The translations under genes were made by a program, and so were the position numbers. Shown piece after piece: positions 8,669-17,826 of a stretch of 64,000 nt of DNA. Source of the stretch: Paracoccus saliphilus (lineage in GTDB: Bacteria > Pseudomonadota > Alphaproteobacteria > Rhodobacterales > Rhodobacteraceae); contig NZ_CP067140.1 of assembly GCF_028553805.1 (NCBI RefSeq), positions 3,830,001 through 3,894,000 on the forward strand. The letters run 5' to 3'. Numbering within the stretch: the first letter of the stretch is position 1; each line of letters opens with the position of its first letter. The notes under the pieces are model-generated. The model made no database searches, had not been told where the DNA came from, and saw only the letters and a program-made list of their open reading frames with translations.

Positions 8669-10000
8669 CTACATTACCGCCTCCAGAACTTCATCCATCG
8701 CCCCGGCCAACTTCTCGATCAGCTGCCCCATCTCATCCTCCGAGATGATGAAGGGCGGTGCCAACAGGATATGATCTCCATGCTGTCCGTCGATCGTGCC
8801 GGACATGGGATAACAGATCAATCCGCGTGCGAAGGCCGCCTTCTTCAGCTTTGCAGCGAGTTTGAGCGCCGGATCGAAAGGCGCCTTGGTTGCCCGGTCC
8901 GCGACAATCTCGATCCCGCGAAACAGCCCGCGCCCCCGGATATCGCCGACATGGGGATGCTGACCGAAACGCGCCTCCAGAGCCTGCTGCAGCGCAGTGC
9001 CCTTGGCCTGCACCTGCGGCAGCAACCCGCGATCCAGAATGGCACTGACCACCGCCAGCCCCGCCGCCGTGGCAACAGGATGACCGATATAGGTGTGCCC
9101 GTGCTGAAAAAACCCGCTGCCCCGCGCCACCGCATCATAGACCGAGGCGCTGCAAAGCATCGCGCCTATCGGTTGATATCCCGCCCCCAAACCTTTGGCG
9201 ATACAAAGGATATCCGGCGCAATGTCATCCTGCTCGCAGGCAAAGAGCGTGCCGGTCCGCCCCATGCCGCACATCACCTCGTCAAGGATCAGCAGGATGC
9301 CGTATTCGTCACAGATCTTGCGGATATGCTTGAAATATCCCGGCGCGGGCGGCAGGGCCCCCGCGGTGGCTCCCACGACCGGCTCGGCCATGAAAGCCAT
9401 GACCGTCTCGGGGCCCACTTGCTCAATTTCCTCGCGCAAGGCCTCGGCCGCGCGGATGCCATATTCCTCCGGGGTCTCCCCCTCCTCCCGGTTACGATAT
9501 TCATAGCAGGGCTCGATATGGCTCATATCGAGAAGAAGCGGCCCGAATTGCTGCCGCCGCCATTCATTCCCGCCTGCCGAGAGGGCGCCAATGGTGTTGC
9601 CATGATAGCTCTGCCGCCGGGCGATCAGGCGAGACCGCTGCGACTGCCCCTTCTCGACCCAGTATTGGCGCGCCAGCTTGATCGCCGCCTCCGTCGCCTC
9701 GGAACCACCCGAGACGAAATAGACCCGGTCCAGATCGCCCGGCGCATGAGCAACCAACAGATCTGCCAAGGCCTCCGCCGGTTCGCTGGTCAAAAAGCCG
9801 GTATGGGCGAAAGCAAGCTTGTCCAGCTGCGCCTTGATCGCCTCGATCACCTGCTCGTCGCCATGGCCAAGACAGGACACCGCCGCGCCGCCAGATCCAT
9901 CCAGATAGCGGCGCCCCTCCGAATCGATCAGCCAGACCCCCTCGCCCCCGACGGCGATAGGTGGTTGGACATGGCAGTTGCGTGGGAATACATGCGACAT
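8669..10000 (-). CDS. Class III (omega/aspartate-type) PLP aminotransferase
   Basis: A 443-residue fold type I aminotransferase. VYFVSGGSEATEAAIKLARQY, LILDEVMCGMGRTGT and the PLP-lysine region CIAKGLGAGYQPIGAM are all class III signatures. The start MSHVFPRN at 10000 is chosen because family members begin there; the open frame runs 85 codons further but overlaps the divergent CMD-family gene and gives low-complexity sequence. It transfers an amino group between an omega- or alpha-amino donor and a 2-oxo acid; the substrate is not readable. It may act on a compound imported by the adjacent TRAP system. Confidence 0.9.
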   Translation of the reverse strand: MSHVFPRNCHVQPPIAVGGEGVWLIDSEGRRYLDGSGGAAVSCLGHGDEQVIEAIKAQLDKLAFAHTGFLTSEPAEALADLLVAHAPGDLDRVYFVSGGSEATEAAIKLARQYWVEKGQSQRSRLIARRQSYHGNTIGALSAGGNEWRRQQFGPLLLDMSHIEPCYEYRNREEGETPEEYGIRAAEALREEIEQVGPETVMAFMAEPVVGATAGALPPAPGYFKHIRKICDEYGILLILDEVMCGMGRTGTLFACEQDDIAPDILCIAKGLGAGYQPIGAMLCSASVYDAVARGSGFFQHGHTYIGHPVATAAGLAVVSAILDRGLLPQVQAKGTALQQALEARFGQHPHVGDIRGRGLFRGIEIVADRATKAPFDPALKLAAKLKKAAFARGLICYPMSGTIDGQHGDHILLAPPFIISEDEMGQLIEKLAGAMDEVLEAVM

Positions 10001-10042
10001 GATCAAATATCCTGAGTCTTTCGTCGCAATGAGGATGTCCCG

Positions 10043-10588
10043 GTGAGCACGAAGTTGAAACCCCTGACGAACAGCGAATGGCCGGAATCTGTCGCGGAGT
10101 TGCGCGAAGGCTTTGCCGGGCGGCTGAATGTCTATCGCATGATGGCCCACCATCCCGACTTGCTGGCGGCCTGGGCGCCCTTGCGCGAACATGTCGTGCG
10201 ACAGCGGGCCATGTCGGATCAGCAGAGCGAGGTGGTGATCCTGCGCACCGGCCATAATCTACGTGCGCCCTACGAGTGGGCTCACCATGTCAGCCGGGGG
10301 CGTGCCGTGGGCATGGATGATCTGCGTATCGCCACTTTGGCCGGCCCGCTGGAGGACATGTCCGACGCCGATCGTATACTGGCCCGCGCCGTGGACGAAC
10401 TGACGACGGATGCCCGCCTGCTCCCCGGCACCCGCGAGGAATTGATCGAAGAGATTGGTGCGGAAGGGATGTTCGACCTGATGGCTACGGTCGGATTTTA
10501 CTCGGTGCTGGGCTTCATCGTAAACAGCCTCGATGTACCCATCGACGAAGAGGTGGCAGCAGAGATGGCCGCGAATCCGATTTCATAG
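10043..10588 (+). CDS. Carboxymuconolactone decarboxylase family protein (no redox cysteines)
   Basis: A 181-residue AhpD/CMD-fold protein. The motif HNLRAPYEWAHHVSRGRAVGM is typical of the gamma-carboxymuconolactone decarboxylase-like branch. It lacks the CxxC pair needed for alkylhydroperoxidase activity, so a peroxidase role is unlikely. It is transcribed divergently from the aminotransferase gene with only 42 bp between their starts, so the two promoters must overlap. The specific reaction is unknown. Confidence 0.82.
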   Translation: MSTKLKPLTNSEWPESVAELREGFAGRLNVYRMMAHHPDLLAAWAPLREHVVRQRAMSDQQSEVVILRTGHNLRAPYEWAHHVSRGRAVGMDDLRIATLAGPLEDMSDADRILARAVDELTTDARLLPGTREELIEEIGAEGMFDLMATVGFYSVLGFIVNSLDVPIDEEVAAEMAANPIS

Positions 10589-10665
10589 CAGACCCGGTCG
10601 GGCTGGGCGGCTTGAGGGCGGAAAATCGCTCTGATCGCGTTCCCGCCCGGCGGATCGGCGCCAGC

Positions 10666-11247
10666 CTATTGCCCCAGTTCCTTCACGACGGCCTTGCGGA
10701 GCGCAGGCAGCAGTTCAGCCTCGAACCACGGATTCCTGCGGAGCCATGCGGTATTGCGCCAGGAAGGATGCGGCAAGGGAAAGACCGACGGCGCGTGATC
10801 CCGCCATTGGCGGACGGTGTCGGTCACGTTCGGGGTCCCCAGGTGCCACTTTATCGCATGCCCCCCGACAAGGAGTGTCAATCGCGGTTGCAGATGCTCC
10901 ATGACCCGCGCCCGCCATGTCCTCGCGCAAATCGGTGGCGGAGGCAGGTCCGAGCCCTTTGCGTCATATCCCGGGAAACAGAATGCCATGGGCACGATGG
11001 CAACCCGGTCGCGGTCGTAGAATGTCGCCTCATCGACATCCATCCATTGCCGCAACCGCTCTCCCGAGCGGTCGGTAAAGGGGCGCCCGCTTTCATGCAC
11101 CCGCATTCCCGGCGCCTGCCCCGCAACCAACAACCCCGCGTCGCTGCGGAACCAGACCACCGGGCGCGGTTGATGGCCCGTCGCCGTGGCTGCAAAGCGC
11201 TTGGCACACAATGTGCAGGATCTGATATCTTGCGGCAAGGATGTCAT
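10666..11247 (-). CDS. Uracil-DNA glycosylase superfamily protein
   Basis: A 193-residue protein with the UDG fold. It has an N-terminal CTLC pair, LLVAGQAPGMRVHESGRPF (motif I region) and a C-terminal HPSWRN segment containing the motif-II His. A further Cys pair (CFPG...PPPPIC, 16 residues apart) would complete a four-Cys iron-sulfur site as in family 4/5 and UdgX-like enzymes. It probably removes uracil or a related base from DNA. It is divergent from the capsule genes, with an AT-rich promoter region at 11248-11300 between them. Confidence 0.85.
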   Translation of the reverse strand: MTSLPQDIRSCTLCAKRFAATATGHQPRPVVWFRSDAGLLVAGQAPGMRVHESGRPFTDRSGERLRQWMDVDEATFYDRDRVAIVPMAFCFPGYDAKGSDLPPPPICARTWRARVMEHLQPRLTLLVGGHAIKWHLGTPNVTDTVRQWRDHAPSVFPLPHPSWRNTAWLRRNPWFEAELLPALRKAVVKELGQ

Positions 11248-11400
11248 TTGTTCAATTTAATACAAATAGAACGCGAAAGAACCCGCGCCATCACGTTTTC
11301 TCATGTATCCTTCAGGCAACTGGACAGCATGTCGACTGGCACCTATGGTCCGCCGACATCGCCGGTTTGGCGATTTGCGAAGGATGATGACAGGCATCAT

Positions 11401-12054
11401 ATGCTGGAATTTGAGAACGTCTCCAAGTCCTTCTGGACCGGGCTGCAGCGCAAGGTGATTCTCGACCAAGCGTCATTTCGGGTCGAATTGGGAAACTCGC
11501 TTGGCATCCTTGCCCCCAACGGCACCGGGAAGACCACGCTGATCAACATGATGTGCGGGTTGGAAAAGCCGGACGAGGGCGCAATCCGCTCGGATTGCCG
11601 CGTCTCTTTCCCTCTTGGCTTCATGGGAGGCGTGGCCACCAAGCATTCGGCGGTCGAAAACTCGCGCTACATCGCCCGTATTTACGGCCTCGATCCGGAT
11701 TATGTCGAGGGGTTCACCCGTTGGCTTGCCGGTATCGATGAATATTTCGAGATGCCCGTGGGAACCTATTCTGCAGGGATGCGCCAGCGTTTCAATTTTG
11801 CGCTCCTGCTCGCACTGGAATTTGACATTTACCTAATTGACGAGGGAATGCCCCAAACCACCGATGTCGAATTCAATCGCAAGGCTGGCTCGGTGCTTTT
11901 CGACAGGTTGCGAAGTTCGACAGTGATCATCGTTTCGCACCAGCCAGGAACCATCGAGAAATTCTGCCGTACCGCGGCAATAATGCGTGACGGAAAGTTA
12001 TATATGTTCGAGACACTTGACGAGGCAAAGCAGTATTATGACTACACCGCCTAA
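11401..12054 (+). CDS. kpsT: Capsule polysaccharide ABC exporter ATPase (KpsT-like)
   Basis: A 217-residue ABC ATPase of the KpsT/Wzt short type. It shows Walker A APNGTGKTT (38-46), signature TYSAGMRQR (122-130), Walker B FDIYLIDEG (141-149) and the switch His180. The frame is open for 260 more codons upstream, but homologues begin at MLEFENVSK, so the ATG at 11401 is used. It would power export of a lipid-linked acidic polysaccharide across the inner membrane. The matching permease gene (kpsM) is not in this window. Its 3' end overlaps the next gene by 17 nt. Confidence 0.9.
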   Translation: MLEFENVSKSFWTGLQRKVILDQASFRVELGNSLGILAPNGTGKTTLINMMCGLEKPDEGAIRSDCRVSFPLGFMGGVATKHSAVENSRYIARIYGLDPDYVEGFTRWLAGIDEYFEMPVGTYSAGMRQRFNFALLLALEFDIYLIDEGMPQTTDVEFNRKAGSVLFDRLRSSTVIIVSHQPGTIEKFCRTAAIMRDGKLYMFETLDEAKQYYDYTA

Positions 12055-13810
12055 GGCGCGACGTTTCCACGCCTCCGCTGATGAATCCGTCCGCCCCGAG
12101 GCCTCGGATCAGGCAGATTCCGCCAAGGCACCGCCGAGAGTTCGGGTGGAATTGCGCAAGAAACACTCGAATGATGCTGCCACGGCAAGCGCGCCCAAGT
12201 CACCCACGGAATCCGATGCAGAGGTACGTGATCGTTTCATGCGCACCGAACCGACGGATGACGGATTTGGTGATTTTCGTCTCACCGAAAAGGCGGCGGA
12301 CAATGCATCCACCGAAACCGCCAAGACGGAACGAACCAAGGCGATGTCCATCGAAGAGCGTGATGCCAAGCTCGATGCGATACGAGCAGAGAAGCTGTCG
12401 GAACGCCAGCTTCGTATTGCGCGTCGCATTGCCTCGCTCCACCAGATCAAGGTGAACTCGGACGAGGAAGCGGTGCTGGAATTGCGGGAACGTGGGATAG
12501 ACCCGTCGCATCGCACCGCGCTGAAGCAAATCCTTTCGAATGAGGGCCACCGGGCCGGGACATCTCCGGCTGCGAATACACCCGCCGTCCGGGCACCGGC
12601 CGCAACTCCCGCGTTGAAACCCGATACAGCCCTACCCTCTCGGGAAGCGATGACCGAGGAACGGCGGGCAGCCGAAATTTATCGTATTCAGCAGGATATA
12701 TCGCGAAGACGGCGTCGACGACTGATCATGTTGGGTTTGCGGCTGCTGTTTTTCGTCGCCCTGCCCACGATCATTGCCGGGTGGTATTATTTCACAATCG
12801 CCACACCGCTTTATGCGACCGATTCCCAGTTTCGAATTCAGATGGCCGAACCGACCGGTGCAACCGGTGGCGGCGGGTTGTTGGGCAGCTCTCCTCTGGC
12901 AACCAATACCGATGCGGTCGGTGTCCAGAGTTATCTTACATCACGCGAAGCAATGGTCCGGCTGGACAAGGAAATCGGCTTCAAAAAGACCTTCCAGGAC
13001 CCGAATATCGATCCGATCAAACGCCTTCCTCCGGACGCTTCGAACGAAGACGTCTACGCAGTCTACAAGGATTCTGTCCTTATCGGATACGATCCGACCG
13101 AAGGGGTAATCAATATGGAGGTGATCGCACCGGACCCCGAACTCAGCAAAGAGATTTCCCTGACACTGATCCACTATGCGGAAGAGCAGGTAGATCACAT
13201 GACCTCCCGCCTGCGCGATGATCAGATGGAGGGTGCGCGGAAGAACTATGAAGATGCCGAGGCTAATGTCCTGGCCGCACAGCGCCGTGTGCAGGAGTTG
13301 CAAACCCAACTGGGAGTACTGGATCCTCAGGCGGAAAGCTCGGTCGTCATGGGACAGGTTTCACAGCTCGAGGGACAGTTGACAGAGAAGCGGCTGGAAC
13401 TTGGTCAATTGCTCGCCAATCCGCAGCCTGTGAAAAGCCGGGTCGAGGCGACGCGCGGCGACATTACCCGGCTGGAAGGAATGATCGCGGACACCAGGCG
13501 CCAGTTGACGCAGAAAAACGATACACGTAATTCGCTGGCGGCAATCACCGGTGAATTACGCATAGCCGAGGGTGATCTGGAAACCCGGCAAGGGCTGCTC
13601 GCAAGCGCTGCCGAACAGATGGAAGCCGCACAGATAGAGGCCAACAAGCAAGTCCGCTACCTGTCGCTTTCCGTCTCTCCCGTGCCGCCGGATGATCCGA
13701 CCTATCCCAAGGCTTTCCAGAATACGCTTGTGGCTTTCCTGATTTTCATGGCCATCTATCTCATGCTGTCGTTGACAGTTTCGATCTTGCGTGAACAGGT
13801 ATCAACATGA
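12038..13810 (+). CDS. Capsule export inner-membrane protein (KpsE-like) with long N-terminal extension
   Basis: A 590-residue polysaccharide co-polymerase/KpsE-type protein. One membrane helix lies near 229-255 and a second near 565-585, with a long periplasmic coiled-coil part between them (for example QRRVQELQTQLG and repeated heptads at 400-540). KpsE itself is about 380 residues. The extra ~220 N-terminal cytoplasmic residues are highly charged, Ala/Pro-rich and partly helical, including SERQLRIARRIASLHQIK. The ATG inside the kpsT 3' end is chosen over one 51 nt earlier because it leaves only a short overlap. It should span the periplasm and couple KpsT/M to an outer-membrane KpsD-like channel. 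Confidence 0.85.
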   Translation: MTTPPKARRFHASADESVRPEASDQADSAKAPPRVRVELRKKHSNDAATASAPKSPTESDAEVRDRFMRTEPTDDGFGDFRLTEKAADNASTETAKTERTKAMSIEERDAKLDAIRAEKLSERQLRIARRIASLHQIKVNSDEEAVLELRERGIDPSHRTALKQILSNEGHRAGTSPAANTPAVRAPAATPALKPDTALPSREAMTEERRAAEIYRIQQDISRRRRRRLIMLGLRLLFFVALPTIIAGWYYFTIATPLYATDSQFRIQMAEPTGATGGGGLLGSSPLATNTDAVGVQSYLTSREAMVRLDKEIGFKKTFQDPNIDPIKRLPPDASNEDVYAVYKDSVLIGYDPTEGVINMEVIAPDPELSKEISLTLIHYAEEQVDHMTSRLRDDQMEGARKNYEDAEANVLAAQRRVQELQTQLGVLDPQAESSVVMGQVSQLEGQLTEKRLELGQLLANPQPVKSRVEATRGDITRLEGMIADTRRQLTQKNDTRNSLAAITGELRIAEGDLETRQGLLASAAEQMEAAQIEANKQVRYLSLSVSPVPPDDPTYPKAFQNTLVAFLIFMAIYLMLSLTVSILREQVST

Positions 13811-14649
13811 CCACACAACGCCATGTCCGCATCCGCGATCTGAAATGTGGCAACGACCTGCCTCTGACAGTCATCGCGGGACCCTGCCAGTTGGAAAGCC
13901 TGGATCACGCATTGCATATAGGCGAGACGATGGCCAAAGCCTGCGAGGCTGCCGGAGCCAGCTATATATTCAAGGCGAGCTATGACAAGGCGAACCGCAC
14001 CTCGTTGCAAGGTCGGCGGGGTATGGGGATCGAGGAAGGGCTGCAGGTTCTCGCAACCATCCGCGAAAGGCTGGGATGCCCTGTTCTGACTGATGTACAT
14101 GACTCCCGCCAGGCGGCAATGGCCGCCGAGGCAGTGGATGTCATCCAGATCCCCGCCTTCCTGTCTCGCCAGACGGATCTTCTGCTGGCCGCCGGTAAAT
14201 CCGGCGCGGTAGTCAATATCAAGAAAGGCCAGTTCCTCGCTCCATGGGACATGCCGAATGTCGCGGCCAAGGTCGCATCCACCGGAAATGAGAACATCCT
14301 GTTGACCGAACGTGGGGCAAGCTTTGGCTACAACACCCTGATTGCGGATATGCGTGCACTGCCGATCATGGCGCGCACCGGCTATCCCGTGATCATGGAC
14401 GCCACCCATTCCGTGCAACAGCCGGGTGGTCAAGGCGGTTCATCTGGCGGTCAGCGCGAATTCGCCCCGGTCATGGCGCGGGCAGCGGTAGCATTGGGTG
14501 TTGCAGGTGTCTTCATCGAAACGCATGAAGACCCCGACAACGCCCCATCGGACGGACCGAACATGATCCCGCTGGATCAAATGCCTGCGCTGATCGCGTC
14601 GCTGATGAAATTCGACGCGATGGCCAAGGCCGATCCGATCGAAATCTGA
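13807..14649 (+). CDS. kdsA: 3-deoxy-8-phosphooctulonate synthase (KDO-8-P synthase)
   Basis: Condenses phosphoenolpyruvate with arabinose-5-phosphate to KDO-8-phosphate, the precursor of Kdo in lipopolysaccharide and in the poly-Kdo linker of group 2 type capsules. The 280-residue length is standard. IAGPCQLES, FKASYDKANRTS, GCPVLTDVHD and FIETHEDPDNAPSDGPNM are clear family segments. It overlaps the KpsE-like gene by 4 nt (ATGA), so it is translationally coupled to capsule export. This favours a role in supplying Kdo for the capsule lipid linker. Confidence 0.95.
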   Translation: MTTQRHVRIRDLKCGNDLPLTVIAGPCQLESLDHALHIGETMAKACEAAGASYIFKASYDKANRTSLQGRRGMGIEEGLQVLATIRERLGCPVLTDVHDSRQAAMAAEAVDVIQIPAFLSRQTDLLLAAGKSGAVVNIKKGQFLAPWDMPNVAAKVASTGNENILLTERGASFGYNTLIADMRALPIMARTGYPVIMDATHSVQQPGGQGGSSGGQREFAPVMARAAVALGVAGVFIETHEDPDNAPSDGPNMIPLDQMPALIASLMKFDAMAKADPIEI

Positions 14650-14673
14650 TCGGGAACGGACTTTCGCCGAAGA

Positions 14674-15858
14674 TCACGACACCTTCAGTGCTTGCCCGGC
14701 GGCCTCCGCGGATGCCCAGGCCCACTGGAAATTATAGCCGCCCAGCCAGCCGGTCACATCAACGCATTCGCCAATGAAATATAGTCCGGGAACGTCGCGA
14801 ACCTGCATGGTTCTTGCATCCAACTCACGAGTGTCGACGCCTCCAAGCGTCACCTCGGCAGTTCGATATCCCTCGGTTCCAACCGGCCGCAACTGCCAGC
14901 GATTGATACGCCGCCCCAATCGTTGCAATACGCCATTTGATTGATCCGCCAACCGTGCATCGGTCAGCCCCTGCTCGGCCGCGATGGCCTGTGCCAACCG
15001 CTCCGGCAGCCATTGCGACAATATCGTCGCAACGGCCACGCGCCCCGCGTCTTTTCGTGCCATCATCAGCGCCTCGGAAATATCGATCTCAGGTAAAAGA
15101 TTGATTTCCAGAACCTCTCCCGGCTGCCAATAATTGGAAATCTGCAGGATCGCCGGACCGCTCAGCCCCCGATGGGTGAACAGCAACGCGTCGCGGAACC
15201 GTGCCTTTCCGTGACAGATCTCTGCCTCGAGCGAAATCCCGGCCAGCGGACGGCATAGTGCCAAATCCTGCTCGGCGAATGTCAGCGGGACCAGCCCGGC
15301 GCGAGGCTCTACGATGCGCAACCCGAATTTGCGTGCGATTGCATAACCAATGCCCGTCGCACCCATTTTCGGGATCGACTTCCCGCCTGTTGCCACCACG
15401 ACATATTTCGCCCGAACCTGCCCCCCATTCGTGGTGACGACGAACCCGTCGGCATTGCGATGAACATCTTCGACCGCAGTTTCCAACCTCAGCTCGACGC
15501 CGCGCATGCGATACATCAACATGTCGATGATCTGCGTGGCCTTACCATTGCAGAATAGCTGCCCTTGCGTCTTTTCATGCCAAGCGATTCCCGCTTGATC
15601 CACGAGTTCCACGAAATCCTCCGGACAATATCGCGCCAGGGCCGAGGCCGCAAAGCGCTGGTTCTGCGACAGGAAACGATCCCAAGAGGTGGCAAGATTG
15701 GTAAAGTTGCACCGCCCCCCACCAGAGATGCGAATCTTCTCGCCGGGTTTGCGGGAATGCTCCGCGACAAGGATACGGCAACCCTGTGTCATAGCCGAGC
15801 CCGCACAGAACAGCCCTGCCGCTCCGGCTCCAAGAATTGCGATATCTACCTGATCCAT
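14674..15858 (-). CDS. NAD(P)/FAD-dependent oxidoreductase, HI0933/BaiN family
   Basis: A 394-residue flavoprotein. The N-terminal Rossmann motif AILGAGAAGLFCAGSA binds FAD; GEKIRISGGGRCNFTN and a C-terminal GECVDVTGWLGGYNFQWAWASG-like segment are signatures of this family (YhiN/BaiN). The cellular substrate of the family is poorly known, so no pathway is assigned. It converges on kdsA with 24 bp between stops, and its start faces the tRNA-Gln gene. Confidence 0.88.
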   Translation of the reverse strand: MDQVDIAILGAGAAGLFCAGSAMTQGCRILVAEHSRKPGEKIRISGGGRCNFTNLATSWDRFLSQNQRFAASALARYCPEDFVELVDQAGIAWHEKTQGQLFCNGKATQIIDMLMYRMRGVELRLETAVEDVHRNADGFVVTTNGGQVRAKYVVVATGGKSIPKMGATGIGYAIARKFGLRIVEPRAGLVPLTFAEQDLALCRPLAGISLEAEICHGKARFRDALLFTHRGLSGPAILQISNYWQPGEVLEINLLPEIDISEALMMARKDAGRVAVATILSQWLPERLAQAIAAEQGLTDARLADQSNGVLQRLGRRINRWQLRPVGTEGYRTAEVTLGGVDTRELDARTMQVRDVPGLYFIGECVDVTGWLGGYNFQWAWASAEAAGQALKVS

Positions 15859-15951
15859 ATGCTGCGCATAACGAGATCGCCAGTGACGGGCAAGTCGGTG
15901 TAAATTTCGGCTTGAACCCTCCCGTCGTCTTGGCTATTCAGCCCCGACAGT

Positions 15952-16026
15952 TGGGGCGTAGCCAAGTGGTAAGGCGTCGGTTTTTGGTACCGTGTACCGT
16001 AGGTTCGAATCCTACCGCCCCAGCCA
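15952..16026 (+). tRNA. tRNA-Gln (anticodon UUG)
   Basis: A 75-nt cloverleaf with a 7-bp acceptor stem (TGGGGCG / CGCCCCA), D-arm GCC..GGC, anticodon loop TTTTGGT giving UUG, a T-arm with GTAGG/CCTAC around TTCGAAT, discriminator G and an encoded CCA. The outermost anticodon-stem pair is a T-T mismatch. It marks the left edge of the IS-rich accessory region. I found no second copy of its 3' end downstream that would serve as an attachment-site repeat. Confidence 0.93.
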
Positions 16027-16462
16027 GACTTTTCGCATGAACATCAAGCAACTAGACGGGAGAGCATTGCTCCCTATACGGACTGTTTTACAGCCTATTT
16101 TACATTTTTGTTCCGATTCTGGTCCACCCAGCGAAGCATCTTCATGCTATCACGCGGGGAAGTGTGATCATGCGATTACCCGTCCCAAATGAACAAAGGC
16201 GGCACTTTCGCACCACCTCTGCGATAGCGTGAAAGAACTGGCAAACTTACGCATTCCTTATTTTCAACGATATCCCAGCCAGCCAAGGCTTCGTCGCCAG
16301 CCACACCCGATTCTTCCTGCAGGGTGAAAACCATGCCAGCTTGACAGGATCAGCACATGACTGCACTATATTTTACGAATTTGTTAGTATGTGGGTAGAG
16401 CGTTGTTGCGCAAATCGCTTTGAGGGATTCACTTGGTAAATCCTGACAGTTAGATCTGGCAC
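16027..16462 (+). other. Non-coding stretch between tRNA-Gln and decayed IS5-family element
   Basis: No credible gene in 436 bp. Near its right side, from 16398, lies GAGCGTTGTTGCGCAAATCG, which resembles the terminal repeat found just outside IS5-family transposase genes and would be the left end of the decayed element that follows. The AT-rich patch 16360-16395 may be flanking DNA at the insertion point. Confidence 0.5.
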
Positions 16463-17451
16463 ATGCCAAAGCCTTCTCCGACCCGTTACCGTACAACGAA
16501 CTGGTCAGCCTACAACGCCTTGCTGCGCAAACGGGGTTCTCTGTCGGTCTGGTTCGATCCCGACATGGCCTGGCATGCGGGGATGCCCAGAGACCTTCTT
16601 GGATGCCGCGATCCAAACCTGCCTGACGATCAAAGTGCTTTTCGGTCTTCCGCTGCGCCAGACGGCTGAATTGGTCGAGAGCTTGATCCGGATGGCTGGG
16701 CTCGATTGGCCGGTACCGGACTTCTCGACACTTTGCCGACTGCCCGGGCACGGATCGCGCCTCCGGACAACCGCTGAACCTGCTGATTGACAGCACTGGC
16801 ATCAAGTTTCGCGGCGATGGTGAGTGGCTGGTTCGCAAGCATGGTTCCTCGCGGCGGAGGCAATCGAGGAAGGTCCATATCGCCATGGACGCGGGCACGG
16901 GCACGGGCACGGGCACGGGCACGGGCACGGGCACGGGCACGGGCACGGGCACGGGCACGGGCACGGGCACGGGCACGGGCACGGGAGATGTGCGCGCGGT
17001 TGAGTTCACGTCAAGTCGCCAGGGCGACAGCCCCCTGCTACCAGAGCTGTTGGCGCAGATCCCGGCGGACCGACCGATGGAGACCGTCACCGCAGATGGG
17101 GCCTATGACACACGACGGTGCCATGGTGCGATCATTGAACGAGGTGCCGATGCGGTCATACCGATCCGCCGCAACACTCGCGTCTGGAAGGCAGATTGTC
17201 CCGCTGCCATTGCGCGAAGCGGGATCTTGCGGGCAGCCCAGCATCTGGGTCGGGCGCTCTGGAGAAAATGGGCGCGATACCATGTCTGAAGCAGGGTCGA
17301 GGCTAGGATGAGCTGCCTTAGGCTCTTCGGCGAGAGGATCATGTCACGAGACCCCGACCGCCAGACCGCCACTCCGGCGCGCTTGATGGGGCGAAATCCG
17401 CCCCCAGAACCCGGCTTCCAGTCCCAAAAGGCGATCAAGCCGCCATCTTAG
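16463..17451 (+). pseudogene. Decayed IS5-family transposase
   Basis: Pieces of one transposase are spread over three frames. Frame one gives SPTRYRTTNWSAYNALLRK and WFDPDMAW. After an indel near 16575, frame two gives FLDAAIQTCLTIKVLFGL and GLDWPVPDFSTLC. After another near 16745, frame three gives PLNLLIDSTGIKFRGDGEW, then the Gly-Thr repeat tract, then PLLPELLAQIP and TVTADGAYDTRRCH. A nonsense TGA at 17287 replaces an expected Arg codon in the YHxRSR region, and the frame continues with SRVEARMSCLRLFGE to 17451. No functional transposase can be made, and a matching right terminal repeat was not found. Confidence 0.85.
16893..16982 (+). repeat. Hexanucleotide tandem repeat GGGCAC x15 within transposase pseudogene
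   Basis: Fifteen perfect GGGCAC units (90 bp) with no interruption, followed by a partial unit GGGAGA. In the transposase frame they encode alternating Gly-Thr, placed where related transposases have only one or two such residues (between HIAMDA and DVRAVEF). Because the unit is six bases, copy-number change does not shift frame. This looks like slipped-strand expansion of a pre-existing GGCACGGG in the ancestral gene. Confidence 0.95.
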
Positions 17452-17557
17452 CACCGCCGAACGCGTTAATCAGACTTCCCATTTCTTCTTTCAAAGGTGG
17501 GATGAAAGAGTACATTGGAAATGTCAGAAGGCAGGTCATTGATGGAGGTGCATGGGT

Positions 17558-17800
17558 ATGGCTGATAATCCGTTTGCCATTATTGGCAAGGCTCTCACTT
17601 CTTTAAAGGAGGGAAGGGGATCAATAGCCCGATTGATTCATTGGATGATAGTGTTGACGCTATATCCATTTTCATTCTGGATAATACTTCACTGGTCAAG
17701 CGAATCAGATTCATTTCTTGAAATCCTTGTATTAATAGCAATAACTTCCTTCACTATTTATAGGTCGGTGAAATCTCTTATCAATGGAACAAAAAAATGA
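17558..17800 (+). CDS. Hypothetical small membrane protein (AT-rich, unknown)
   Basis: An 80-residue protein I do not recognise. It has an amphipathic N-terminus (NPFAIIGKALTSLKEGRGS), then two hydrophobic stretches, LIHWMIVLTLYPFSFWIIL and LEILVLIAITSFTI, suggesting a two-helix inner-membrane protein. The second of two ATGs is preferred because GGAGG lies about 9 nt upstream of it, but only about 3 nt from the first. Base composition is far more AT-rich than the chromosome around it, a sign of transfer. Its stop overlaps the start of the next (IS-split) gene by 4 nt, so the two formed an operon. Confidence 0.6.
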   Translation: MADNPFAIIGKALTSLKEGRGSIARLIHWMIVLTLYPFSFWIILHWSSESDSFLEILVLIAITSFTIYRSVKSLINGTKK

Positions 17801-17826
17801 GCAATACAGTTGATAAGCAAGCTCTA

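Noticed and set aside
10612..11400. Long in-frame extension upstream of the kpsT-like start
   Set aside because: It is antisense to the glycosylase gene and reads as low-complexity Arg/Pro sequence; ABC ATPases begin at MLEFENVSK.
15941..15957. GCCCC/GGGGC inverted repeat just before tRNA-Gln
   Set aside because: Its right arm is the tRNA acceptor stem, so pairing is probably incidental.
16350..17090. Minus-strand open frame with a Pro-Val repeat
   Set aside because: It is the antisense of the GGGCAC tract within the decayed transposase; no start signal or family resemblance.
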